Positions 39,813 through 49,920 of a stretch of DNA of 64,000 nucleotides are shown here, piece by piece. This DNA comes from Argyresthia goedartella. Lineage: Eukaryota; Arthropoda; Insecta; Lepidoptera; Argyresthiidae. Both the position numbers and the translations under genes were made by a program. The stretch is taken from contig OX463822.1 of assembly GCA_949825045.1 (NCBI GenBank), positions 3,805,516-3,869,515 of the forward strand. The letters are read 5' to 3'. The first letter of the stretch is position 1, and the number at the start of each line of letters is the position of its first letter. Under the pieces are notes generated by a model. That model ran no database searches. It was not told the DNA's origin and saw nothing but the letters and a program-made list of their open reading frames with translations.

Positions 39813-40150
39813 GCACTCTAGCGCTCAAATGTGGAGGGATTTCAACCTTTTGACCGCCATACATCAAATACAAAATGTGTCAAACACACGCTAACCCATG
39901 TTTGCTACGCTACGCAAAATACAACTTAATTCATACGAGATAAGGTCTCTTTTAATTGAGTCGCCTTTAGCCGACGTGGCACCAGTGGCACGACTTTGAC
40001 TTGTCGGCCAGTGTCGACTGGGACCGTCAAAAGGTTAATGCGTTTTTTTTTTTGTAGTTGGCAGTAGACTCCACGCGATGGTCCTTAGATATATTTTAAA
40101 TCAGTTCAGAAGTTCGAAAGTTATCCGCCTGAATAGGAAACATGTGAACC
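39745..40150 (+). repeat. Family J repeat, interrupted by a TTAA MITE
   Basis: GAAGCGTCTGTCTG, a (GT)n run at 39784-39812, then GGCACTCTAGCGCTCAAA. After the MITE it resumes with GTAGACTCCACGCGATGGTC, TTAGATATATTTTAAATC and GTTATCCGCCTGAATAGGAA. Relatives at 44806-44945 and 44985-45290. Confidence 0.65.
39846..40034. mobile_element. 189-bp piggyBac-type MITE
   Basis: Termini CCTTTTGAC and GTCAAAAGG, with TTAA at 40035-40038 and TCAA (a one-base decay of TTAA) at 39842-39845. It sits inside family J. No ORF. Confidence 0.75.
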
Positions 40151-40305
40151 GAATTTTAGCCGTCAGGTTTCATTAATGTATCGGGGAAGTATTAATTTTT
40201 ATTTTACTATAAAGAAGCAAATTAGGTACCAATACTTTGACAATTAACTTTAAACAGAAATTAAGAAAGCTTTTATGTGATATTTTTGTTTTTATTTTCT
40301 CAACG

Positions 40306-40734
40306 TTGTTATGTGACTGATACATAATGGCGGGCATTAAAATTCGAGAGTGGGTTTATGAAACGAAGAGAAGGCAAGAGTTTTAATGCCTAATTATGTA
40401 CAGTTACATAAACTAGTTTATCTACACACATATCATAAGCTCTCTTTGATGTGTTCAGGAACCGCATATTCGACCGGCATGGAGGCATTGATAATTGCTC
40501 TGCAGTTGTTTAGCTTGTTCAGTAGTACTTCACAGACAAACAAGGGTCGGCACGCAAGCGGGCGTCGGCGTTCGAAATTTGAATGTCATAATTTGTCGAA
40601 AATTTATACATTATGGCCATCATGTATCAATATTAAGATAAGAAATGAATTTTACCAAGTAGTTAACATTATGCTGGTCGTAACCTGCGGTTTTTGGACG
40701 CAGTAAAGAGGGTTTATGATACGTGTGTATGATA
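40306..40734 (+). mobile_element. Composite TIR element G, copy 3
   Basis: A short foldback block (GGGCATTAAAATTCGAGAGTG ... AGAGTTTTAATGCC) is followed by the TIR block beginning GTTTATCTACACACATATCA and ending TGATACGTGTGTATGATAAC. The inner CGGCGTTCGAAATTTGAATG is shared with copy 2. Confidence 0.75.
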
Positions 40735-40739
40735 ACAAA

Positions 40740-41515
40740 TTAAAATTCTGCCCCACATAATCACCTGTGCATTTATTTAACTGACAAGTTGTTTAACACT
40801 CCCTGACAATTGAGCGTTCTTTGTTTGTCATCAATGACATTGATTATCTTCAGATTGGCGGGAAAAATATTAGTAGGTATAAAAAAGCTTCTTGACGCCT
40901 GAGCGCCTGTTGCCTCTCTCTCTCTCTAACCCATGTATTCATCTCTATTGAACAGGGCACAAAAAACAGCATGACATTGACATTTTATTTCCAGTACGAT
41001 AATCAAAGCGGTCTTAATCATAGACTTTTGATCATCTCATTAACAGGGTGTTTTTACGTGGTACTGTTGCTTTTCTAATTTTCTTCAAAAACTGTCAAAA
41101 ACTTTAAATTAGTTTTTTACTTAAATCTACTCCTAGAGACGAGTACTATCAGGTCTAAAAATATTGGTACCTAATTTGTTAGCACCTTATATAGTTATGA
41201 AGGATTTGGAAGTACTAAACCTTTAGTTTGTCATTTCAAAATTGCAATCACATTTCGAGTCGCAACACCAGCCAGAGATCCAGTATTGTGATACTGGGCT
41301 GGCCTACATACTAAATAAGACATTTTACAAATACTTGTTTTACTTAAGTTTTGTTTAGAGCGTTCGCGCGTTGCTCCCCTCCTTCAAAAATGGCGGGGGG
41401 GTGATGGCTGGGGCATAAGTCATACTCGTGAACGGGTGTTGCATAGGGAGACTGGTCCAGTCTGGTTTCTCATAAGTTCAATATACTTGATTATACTCAT
41501 AGATAAGATGTCATT
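40740..41515. other. Unassigned spacer
   Basis: It contains a (CT)n run at 40915-40927 and a poly-G patch near 41395. No coding signal. Confidence 0.4.
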
Positions 41516-41519
41516 TGAT

Positions 41520-41865
41520 TAGATTTATTTTTATAGTGTACATTGTGGCATAAAAAATGTGGGAAAATAAAAAAAATATGACATCCCCTTAGAGTTTCTT
41601 GTTGCTATTTCCGAAGCACTGGTTAATGGAGTTAATGGAGTTTCCTTTTCCTCTTCGAGATTCAGCCATGAATCACCACTTGAAAGGGAAAATTCCTTTT
41701 TAAAATTCAAACCATAATCAGTTAGTAACTCATTAGTTTAGTTGGCCATTTTTGATAATAAAAAAACTCCATGTATATATGAGACTTAACTGTTTGACTT
41801 GTAAAGTGCATTATTTGTGCCTTCTTGCAATAAAGGATTTGAGTTTTGAGTTTTTTTTGTCTAAA
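41520..41865 (+). repeat. Family K, LINE 3' UTR-like repeat, copy 2
   Basis: TTTCCGAAGCACTGGTTAAT, GAGTTAATGGAGTTTCC, AAACCATAATCAGTTAG and a GATTTGAGTTTTGAGTTTT end parallel 18870-19215. Confidence 0.6.
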
Positions 41866-42017
41866 CTGTATTTAGCGGGTATCAACATTTTGGTGCAAGT
41901 GGCCATACAGTACGGTCGTAAATACTAAATGCTACAGAAGCGTGCTACGGATGGTGGTAGCAAACGATCACGGTGACGAACTCTGTGGTATTGTGGTCAA
42001 GGCTGTGCTTCCCAGGT

Positions 42018-42425
42018 GAGGAGTCTGTGATTATTTCTTAGGTTAACATTACAGCTATCGCTAAGTTTGGGAAACTTAGCGATAGCTGTAATGTTAACCT
42101 AAGAAAAACTTAGCGATAGCTGTAATGTTATATATTACAATGTTCAAGATTTCTTAAATGATGGGACTGTATGGGGTTAATCTGGCTCAACACAGACCTT
42201 GCTGTTAATAATTTTGTAATTATTTATTCCTGCTTATTAAAAATGATAATGACTAAATATTATATTTTGTATTAGTTATGCATAAGCAATTTTAAAAAAA
42301 GAGATCTAAAAATCAATGGGTGTTTCTACGCCCTCCTTCTCCCACAGTGCTCCAATGTAGAGAAGTGGCAAAAATGACGATTGCTAAGTATATGTAAATA
42401 TCTACAGTAATAAAGACATTTGGAA
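42018..42425 (+). mobile_element. Rearranged CR1/jockey-like LINE 3' end, copy 6
   Basis: An inverted segment of the ORF (42022-42068) is followed by the same segment in forward sense (42072-42106) and a third partial copy (42107-42130). The ORF end and 3' UTR follow in normal order to TAATAAAGACATTTGG. The only long reading frame here is an artefact. Confidence 0.8.
42034..42106. repeat. Perfect hairpin, 35-bp arms and 3-base loop, inside LINE copy 6
   Basis: Arms 42034-42068 and 42072-42106 are exact complements around GGG. Both are RT-ORF sequence (CTTAGGTTAACATTACAGCT and its complement). A direct partial repeat follows at 42107-42130. Confidence 0.92.
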
Positions 42426-42436
42426 TTTTGGAAATT

Positions 42437-42600
42437 TTAGAGGTTTCGGGTTCGAATCCCGTCTGGGAAGGGAAAAAAAAATACCCACAGGTCTTGGATA
42501 TTTGTGACGTCGCTATTTCTGGGTCCCACGACGCAGGGTATCCTAGTGTGGGGCCAGAAGCAATGGAAGTGCCTTTATTAAATGTTTTGTAATTATGTAA
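42437..42600 (+). repeat. SINE-C copy
   Basis: B-box GGGTTCGAATCCC at 42449, then AGGTCTTGGATATTTGTGAC, GTCCCACGACGCAGGGTATC and GTGGGGCCAGAAGC. The head's 5' part is cut by the LINE tail. Confidence 0.75.
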
Positions 42601-42609
42601 AGATCCTGA

Positions 42610-43455
42610 AGAAATCTCCACATCTACGGTGATGGTCTGGCTCCTTGTCATGCAAAACGGAGTATTTAATTTAATTTAATACGATATGAAAAATATAACA
42701 TGGTTCTTGACTGCCTGTAAGCGAGGGGATATTGACTAAAAACAGCGATTAATCAAATGACTCGATACACTTTTGAAAAATTTGTGAATGTAGAAAATTT
42801 GGGTAGATTTTGATCAATTTCGATTCTTTCCGATTGTTTTGGTAACATCCCTAATGTTTACTTCTTTTTCCTTTTATATGACGTGCTAAACTCCTTTGAG
42901 GTTAATGTTGCCAGTGAGTGTGTAAGTATATTTGAAAAGATCACAATTTGGTCAGATTCTCTATCGGGAACCTCGAAATGAACGTTCTTGAGAATAATTT
43001 GTTGCTCTTTAGCACTACCCGGGAGAACGTGAAGGGCTGTAGAAACCAAAGGTAAATATTCTTCAAAGGTGAGCAGCCTCTAGTGTTTAAAACTGGATTT
43101 TAATAAGTTTTATGTTATCTGTCATATCATTTCTAAGATTTTAGCATTTGTACCTCTGCCAACCATATGAGGAAAGACGTGACGCAGTTTTTAACTCGCT
43201 TTTATTAGGTTCACCTGTAACTAAGGATGTAAGTAACTATGTAAACAAATCTTGCAAGTTAAACTTGACCCATTTCCTGGTTTCCCATTGAGCTAAAATT
43301 TAGAATGATTATGTAAGTTTGGTGACAATGCAATATTATGATACCATCGATCTGGCTGGTGATGGAACTTGATAGTGGTCACATGAACTCTCTAATAAAA
43401 TAATGCAATCCTACCGAATTTGGCTTCTTAAGAATTTTCTCTAGAATTGTCTTTA
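42610..43455. other. Spacer with SINE-B scraps
   Basis: Scraps at 42615-42660 (GGTGATGGTCTGGCTCC) and 43150-43190 (CCTCTGCCAACC...GACGTGACGC). Otherwise unassigned. Confidence 0.45.
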
Positions 43456-43459
43456 GAAT

Positions 43460-44258
43460 TAAATTAAGTTCTGCGGCATACGCTGTTAGGAACATCATAT
43501 AAAGCACGGATGTGGCTACATCTAGGCTAGTATATTTTAGTTACTATCATAGTGTGATGTCCTATGGTATCTTGTTGTGGGGGAAAGCAGCGGATATTCA
43601 AACTATTTTTATTTTACAGAAAAGAGCTATTCGAGCAATTTATAATTTAAAACGAACAGACTCCTTAAAAGAGCTTTTTAAAGAAATTGACATACTAACA
43701 GTAGCTAGTCAATTTATTTTCGAAAATATTATGTATGTACGCAAGAACCTTACAACATTTTCCAAACTTAGCGATAGCTGTAATGTTAACCTAAGAAATA
43801 ATCACAGACTATGTGCGCCCCGATTTAGACTCGCAAAGGTTAGCAATTCTTTCAAGGGTCAGTGCATTCTCTACTATAATAAGATACCTCTGGAGATTTT
43901 AAAATTGCCATTTGAGCAATTTAAAAACCATGTTAAAGCGACTTTGTCGAAAAAGGGATATTACAATGTTCAAGATTACTTAAATGACAGGACTGTATGG
44001 GGTTAATCTGGCTCAACACAGACCTTGCTGTTCATAATTTTGCAATTATTTATTCCTGCTTATTAATCATAACATTTTTTTTCATATTTGTATTAGTTAA
44101 GCACAAACTATTTTTAAAAGATATCTAAAAATCAATCTGTGGTAGTTTCTACGCCCTGCTTCTCCCACTGTGGTCAAATGTAGAGAAGAGGCAAAAAATG
44201 ACGTTTGCTAAGTATATGTAAATATCTACAGTAATAAAGTACTTTGACTTTGACTTCT
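43460..44258 (+). pseudogene. CR1/jockey-like LINE, copy 7, RT C-terminus and 3' UTR
   Basis: 5'-truncated at AAATTAAGTTCTGCGGC. An in-frame TAA near 43500 replaces a Gln codon found in copy 2. From 43512 the frame is open to the natural stop at 44006 (SYGILLWGKAADIQTIFILQ, KGYYNVQDYLND). The UTR ends in TTTGACTTTGACTT at 44256. DNA similarity to 9192-10018 is very high, so the two come from one recently active source. Confidence 0.88.
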
Positions 44259-44264
44259 CGGTGA

Positions 44265-44805
44265 GTAATTGATGGATTAGTGAGGGTATCGAGCTGATCT
44301 GATGATGGGACCTGAAGTTGGATAGTGGAACTCTTCAACGGCTACTAGTAAATCCGTCGAGTTTGAATTGTTCTAGCGTGACAAATACATTCTTAGTAGT
44401 GAGGGTATCGAGCAGTTCTGATGATGGAAGGATGGTGGTCACAGGAACTCTGTGATAAAATAACGGAATTCTACGGTGTTTGGGCTCTTTAGAATCGTCT
44501 CGAAGTTGATAAGTGTGGTTTGAAGATTTTAACTTGGTGAGTATTTAAGTAGCGGGTCCAAACGAGAGAACAAACAAATGTAACATAACAAACAAGAGGA
44601 TCTCAACTGAACCCCTCCGCCTCTTTAGCAAGCGCGGCGTTCAGCTAATACCAAGTGCACTTAACTTGAAGTGCGCCAGTGAGGAGAGAGGGGCGGGGAC
44701 AGAGGGGGGGGGTTCATCACTCATTTCCATTTCTGCGACATCCACTTGAGTTCAGGGTTCAGAGTTAATTTTTGTATTGAAGTTTGTAATTTCAAATTAA
44801 AACCA
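44265..44805. other. Unassigned spacer
   Basis: GAGGGTATCGAGC with TCTGATGATGG is duplicated (about 44281 and 44401), so a diverged ~120-bp tandem repeat is likely. A G-run lies at 44706-44711. Confidence 0.4.
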
Positions 44806-45290
44806 TTTTTACCCCCGGCGAAAAAACGAAGGGTGTTGTAAGGTTGACGCGGTTGCCTGTCTGTGCGTGTGTCTGTCTGTCATTGCACTCTAGCGCTCAA
44901 GCAGGTGGACGTATTTAAATGCGGTTTCGTTATTAATAATAAACTTCACTGTGATATTTTTTAGGAATTTAATTAACTCCCGTTGAATAAGAGGGGTGTT
45001 ATAAGTTTGAAGCATCTGCCTGTCTGAATATCTGTAGCAATGTATGTGCCTTTTCTGTAAATGTACGTGGGTGTATCTGTCCGTGGCACTCTAGCCCTCA
45101 AACGGATGGACGGATTTTGATGCGGCCTTTTCAATTGGTAGTAGACTTCACAACAATTTCTCTTAGATATATTTTATATGCCATCGGTTCTGAAGTTAAA
45201 AAGTTATCACCCTAAAAAGGAAACAATCGAATAAAAATTTTGATTTTTAAGGTTTAATTTCTGTGCCGAGGATTTCTTTTTTTATATATA
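44806..45290 (+). repeat. Family J repeats, two diverged copies in tandem
   Basis: GGCACTCTAGCGCTCAA-type words occur at 44883 and 45094, each preceded by a CTGTCTG run. The second copy continues to TTAGATATATTTTATATGCC and TATCACCCTAAAAAGGAAAC. Confidence 0.6.
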
Positions 45291-45832
45291 GTTATTCAAT
45301 GTTAGTTTTTTTTTTTTTTATTTATTTATTTACACAAAATTTTACATAGTTACTCATTATGGGAACACCACTTAAACCACCAGTTGCAGTGACGGAAAAA
45401 GAAATTAACGAAAGGAACGCTCTCATCCTGTATTATTTTCTACAGTAAACTGCGATATGATAAACTTCTCGAAAACTCTATACAGATTCTCACAAAGAGC
45501 TTCCGTTCCGTGTCATATTTCATTAATTTCCATATCCATAGTATTTTAATCTAGTTTCTGTTGTATTGTTACCACTTTCACTTGTGTGTGGATATAAAAT
45601 GTATGGTATATTTGTTTGATTATGTCAATAACATTCATTTTAATGAGATTTATACCGTTTCAGAATCCGTTTTCACAGTAATTTGTAGAGCCATGGGGTA
45701 AATGAGGGCATAAATATATATATATATTTGAGAGATAATGGCCGAAAGCACTGACTATGCTCAAAAAGAGTGCGCTAGATTTGTTATTTCCCAAACGAGA
45801 GACAGTGACAGCAGAAGACTTAACGGGCCTTA

Positions 45833-45922
45833 CCACAAAAAAAGAAACTACTGTTTAAAAATAAAAGTGTATGGGATTTGACGTTTGTTTTGAGGTTAAA
45901 CGCTGTTTAGTATTTTTTGTAG
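45833..45922 (+). mobile_element. 90-bp TA-flanked MITE, copy 2
   Basis: CCACAAAAAAAGAAACTACT ... TTTAGTATTTTTTGTAG between TA dinucleotides (45831-45832 and 45923-45924). It shares TATGGGATTTGACGTTTG and GAGGTTAAACGCTGTTTA with the reverse of 25153-25252. Confidence 0.85.
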
Positions 45923-45954
45923 TAATACGGTAAGTGCTCTTTCGCACTATGCCG

Positions 45955-46045
45955 CACAATAATCGTATCACGCTGTCGCGCGGCCGCTCTCCATATTAAC
46001 GACGACCTCGCGACTGCAGCGCGGTAATCGCGCGGCTGGCTTAAG
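45955..46045. promoter_or_regulatory. CpG-rich patch, possible promoter or noncoding exon
   Basis: A ~90-bp island (GTCGCGCGGCCGCTCTCC, GCGGTAATCGCGCGGCTGGC) in AT-rich DNA, upstream of the host gene. It could be the missing first exon region, but no TATA box or splice donor in a decisive position is seen. Confidence 0.2.
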
Positions 46046-46224
46046 TGCTGTAAGCGTACCTAAGCACCCATTCCGTATTAAACGAATGACAGGCAACTAT
46101 CAAAAGAGAGCAATAATGATGTTTCCCCGATGGAATCTATTTTCAAAATTAAGCAGTGTAGTGTGCGGCTGTCAATCGAAAACCACGCGACAACTGAACT
46201 AAAATAAAACCACTCTAAGTTTCA

Positions 46225-46644
46225 TTAAATTCTTGAATTTTTGGATGTGCATTCGAACTCATGGTTAGACCTTACCAACACATAGTTATTTCGTTTAAAT
46301 ATTCTTCGGAGCCTTTGCTTATAAACGTAAATCATATCACAAAGCAATGTCTCAGTGGGTTGAAGAGCGTGTACAAAATGGCCGACGGATGTCCGTTGAG
46401 CGATTACGCATAGGAAATTGCAAAAGTTTGCCGGCGCATCGAAGATAGGGTGCTGAGGCGCGAGGAGGCCTGCGACTTGGGAAGGATCAATTTGAGCGGT
46501 AGGACGGGTGGCTAAATCGGATTGTAAAAGGGTTGTAGTTAGGTCGTAATGCAGACGACCAAGATTCAGATCAATCAGGTGAAAGTAACCTGTCCAACTG
46601 CACACGAAGCTACAAGAAACCCGTTTGTTACTGGTAGGTAACAA
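46225..46644 (-). CDS. Unrecognised 139-codon open frame
   Basis: One of the longer frames outside TEs (ATG at 46644). The composition is not obviously low-complexity (LLAPQHPIFDAPANFCNFLC), but I recognise no domain, and codon third positions are not biased. It may be a chance frame or a decayed TE ORF. Confidence 0.2.
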   Translation of the reverse strand: MLPTSNKRVSCSFVCSWTGYFHLIDLNLGRLHYDLTTTLLQSDLATRPTAQIDPSQVAGLLAPQHPIFDAPANFCNFLCVIAQRTSVGHFVHALQPTETLLCDMIYVYKQRLRRIFKRNNYVLVRSNHEFECTSKNSRI

Positions 46645-47249
46645 AGTAACGAGTCACAAACATCGCTCAACCAGTAGCGAGAGCGAGTCAATTGTGTGTC
46701 GTTTCCTAGTAGTTACCAACCGGTTTCTAGTAGCTGCGTGCGCAGAGGGACTATAAAGAAGTAGCAGGTCCCATTGACAATGAAGTCATATTGTTTCAAA
46801 CGACTGACGAAATTTGGCGATAATTCATTCGTTAGCGTAACTCGACTCCGAAAGGCGTCGTAAAATATTTTATGGAATCACTTTCGCGCAATAATTGAAA
46901 ACTGGCAAAGTAAATGGAAACGGGCGATGACGACTCGATATAATTCATAATTCAATCTGTCCTGTCACTGGATGGAATCAGCGAGACGCAGACGCTGGTT
47001 TTCGATATTGTAACTTGTGCTTTATAACTTTCTTTTTTCAAAGCTTTATTTGTTTGTTAAACATAGGTACAATATGTATAGATTTTAAAGTAGGTATAGT
47101 AGAATCTCTACGTTTGGCCAATGGCATACAAATATTATTTGTTCATGCAAAATTATTATTAAAATGTAAGATACAGGTCAATTTTATATTACTGCAAGAT
47201 AAAAATATACCTAGATTGATGCAACCGGACGGGTAACGTACGAACTATA

Positions 47250-47420
47250 CTAGTGTTGTTGTGTGTTTAGTGTTGTGTCATGTAAATATTCTGCTATTGA
47301 ATAGTATACCTTATTAACTAGTAGTTTCCTTAGTTCTTTCTTGAATTTTAGAATATTGTCCATGCTACGTATATCGTCGGGCAAACGATTAAAAATGGTA
47401 GGCGTCATGCCGGGTAATGT
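47250..47420 (-). pseudogene. LINE RT C-terminal fragment
   Basis: The minus strand reads MTPTIFNRLPDDIRSMDNIL then KFKKELRKLLVNKVYYSIAE and a stop near 47254. The NxLPxxIR ... FKxxLrkyL pattern is the usual end of non-LTR RT ORFs. Everything 5' is lost. Confidence 0.75.
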
Positions 47421-47445
47421 ACATACTTAAACGAAATGTAATCAG

Positions 47446-47518
47446 TTAGCGTAATTATAAATAGCGTCACGCCTTTCCCGTATAGGAAAAGGCGTGACGC
47501 TATTTATAATTACGCTAA
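47446..47518. repeat. Perfect hairpin, 31-bp arms, made of two SINE-B 3' ends
   Basis: Arms 47446-47476 and 47488-47518 are exact complements and each ends inside GCGTCACGCCTTT, the SINE-B 3' terminus. An 11-base loop separates them. The non-SINE outer 15 bases are also mirrored, so the flank was duplicated too. Confidence 0.92.
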
Positions 47519-47565
47519 GTTCAAAAGAAGAGAACTGGCGAGGCAGCGGCTGTGTGTTATATTAG

Positions 47566-47825
47566 GGAAATATTAAACTGCACATCAAAATTACTGATTC
47601 GCACAGCAAATATCAGGGTAAAATGCTGCGGCAGCTAAGGTGAAGGGTAAAGGGGGTGAGCAAAGCGAAGCCCCCTTTATCCTTCGTGTTAGTTTGAACA
47701 ACAAAAAATACTTAAAACATAAACAAAATAAGTACACATAAAATATTTAAAACTTAAAAAGTGTTTTTGTTGATCCTTTTTTGCTGTGCAAATCAGTATT
47801 TTTGATGTGCGATTAAATACTAGCC
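47566..47825 (+). repeat. Family H element, copy H2
   Basis: The core 47613-47720 is nearly the same as H1. The arms are GCACATCAAAATTACTGATT on the left and AATCAGTATTTTTGATGTGC inverted on the right, ~40 bp with few mismatches and unlike the H1 arms. Confidence 0.7.
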
Positions 47826-47930
47826 GTTACATTACGCGAATTATTTGTAGGCCACTTTTGACACCTACATAACTAAAAATCTATTGAACATAAACACATG
47901 AAATTTTGTCCGTTTATTGAGACCCCTTAA

Positions 47931-48050
47931 CCTCTCAAAAAACGGGGGTAGTTGGGACGCGTCGCGATTTCGAACCTTATGCCATGGTAACAAAATTAAA
48001 AACCTAAAACGGAAAAGTGGCGTTATCTAACGCCGGTGGCATTCAAGAGG
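47931..48050. mobile_element. 120-bp piggyBac-type MITE
   Basis: Intact TTAA on both sides (47927-47930 and 48051-48054). Termini CCTCT and AGAGG are inverted. The GC-rich interior includes GGGACGCGTCGCGATTTCG. No ORF. Confidence 0.72.
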
Positions 48051-48059
48051 TTAAAGGCT

Positions 48060-48545
48060 TTCTAGGACCCCAAATTTCATGAATATAGCTCAATCGGTTA
48101 TTAAGATACAAACATCTAAAAATCAGGTTTTTTTTCACTGACTGACTGACCTAACATATTTCCAGATGATCTAGCAAGTTTATATTTGGTATCCAGCTGG
48201 GTAATTGTATGGTAAACAAAACAGTGATGTTTTTATTTACACAGCGCCTGTTGAATTTGTTATAGAAAAAAAAACAGTTTCGAAATTAACTAGAGGTAGA
48301 TCTATCATTTTAATGTCGTTTTAATAGTCCTAATTTTATTTGAACCGCATAGTATCAGATAGTTCAGTCAAAGTTATGTAGTTAGTAGCAGCCAAGAGGC
48401 CAAATAGATCATAACACATCCCATTACTCCTGTTGTAATAAAGACGTGTTACGATCTACGAGTATTTGGCCACCTTGACTGCTTTTAATAATGTGATAAC
48501 CGGCTTATTCATATTACGAGAATAGTATCATTAAATATATAATTA
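48060..48545. other. Unassigned spacer
   Basis: An imperfect inverted pair, GCAGCCAAGAGGCCAAATAG (48388) versus ATTTGGCCACCTTGACTGC (48464), suggests a small decayed TIR element at ~48350-48490. Confidence 0.4.
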
Positions 48546-48547
48546 TA

Positions 48548-48690
48548 CAACGTGATCTATCTGATGACCCGAGTCACGAGGTTCGCGGTGCAGGGCGGGC
48601 AAGGAGACCAGCGCGCGCGGGATGCGGGTGTCATCGCGTCGCCGCGAACGCTCCGCAGCGAGCGGCAGCCGTGCTGTTGTCACATGTCAT
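48548..48690. other. GC-rich island open on both strands
   Basis: The plus frame (GGQGDQRARDAGVIASPRTL) and a minus frame (RLPLAAERSRRRDDTRIPRA) are both stop-free and both GC3-rich. No convincing acceptor/donor pair exists. It may be an exon of an unrecognised gene or a CpG-rich regulatory patch. Confidence 0.25.
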
Positions 48691-48705
48691 TTGTTTTCGT
48701 ATTCT

Positions 48706-48811
48706 TTTTTTATATTTATATTTTTTATATTTATATTTTTTATATTTATATTTTTTATATTTATATTTTTTATATTTATATTTTTTATATTTATATTTTT
48801 TATATTTATAT
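48706..48811. repeat. 15-bp minisatellite (TTTTTTATATTTATA)n, about 7 units
   Basis: Nearly perfect units. Because 15 is a multiple of three, all frames stay open and one reads YIYIF repeats; that is not a gene. Confidence 0.95.
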
Positions 48812-48902
48812 TCACTAGAATGCTAATGCAGTTTCCTTACAAAATTTCGTGGTAGGTAATTTTAGAGTATGTTGTATTGTAATTAATAGCTTAGATTAAT
48901 AA

Positions 48903-49528
48903 AAAGTGGCCAAGTGCGAGTCGGACTCACCCATGTAGGGTTCCCTTGTAGCAATTAATTATGTGACTGGATGTTTGTTGTAACTTTGTTTTTCATATTG
49001 TTTGTATGAATGACAATGTTATCTTTGCGGTTTTTAATAAATGTTTTATATCTTAAAAACTGCTTATTTAATTTTGTTCAAACAATTTTTTGTTGAAATT
49101 GTGTATTGAGATACACAGCACAGCATATATTTTTTGTAGATTTTTCAGTTTCTTACTTTAAAAGTTAGAGAGGACAAACATTTTACTACTTTGGAAGAGT
49201 CTGTCACTTTAACGATTTACTTTGAGGAAAAATAGATTTTGAAACATCAACGTCATTTTTAAAGACCTATCTATAGACACCACACATATATAGGTTTGAT
49301 GAAATAATATTTTTTGGTTTCAGTAACATGTATGGGGAGCCCCTTAAGTTATTTTAATTTTTACTTTTTGTATAAAAATCGTAAAGCAGTTCACAAAATA
49401 AATCTACTATTAAATATAAAAACTAATAAATATAATATTTTCTGCATAAAAATGCTGTGACCTACGAACGGACAGACAGACTTAACGAAACTATAAAGGT
49501 TCCTTGTTTCTCTATGAAACCCTAAAAA
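48903..49528 (-). repeat. Family F repeat, long diverged copy
   Basis: Starts with GGCCAAGTGCGAGTCGGACT (the right terminus in reverse), includes TGTATGGGGAGCCCC and ends with ACGGACAGACAG ... GAAACCCTAAAAAG (the left terminus in reverse). The middle is AT-rich and unlike other copies. Confidence 0.65.
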
Positions 49529-49920
49529 GTAGGTACATAAAAATCTCAATTTGTTTTTTTCTACGTAGGTGGTTATGCCTGGTTAACAGATCGTGTTTTT
49601 CCTTTCGGAAATAAATAGATTAACATCCATAAATTTTATTTTCTTAGGTATTATTTCACGTAACCCAATGAGTTGTACAGTAGAACTAAGGGTTGATAAC
49701 ACACTTATACTACACCGAATTATTCCAACGCATCCCGATGGAAGTGGCTTATTTCATTATATAGCTTTTCACCCACGACGGAAAGGAGATGGTATATACG
49801 TTTGGGGTGAGAGGATGTTTGTGCAAACCAATGTTGCCATTTTTCTTTTTAATTCCGTTGATATATATATATATATATTATTACTAAGGACTAACGCAGC
49901 CTATTGGTTTGTTGTATATA

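Noticed and set aside
48552..48855. Open frames of 77-88 codons rich in YIYIF
   Set aside because: They are produced by a 15-bp minisatellite whose period is a multiple of three; not a protein-coding gene.
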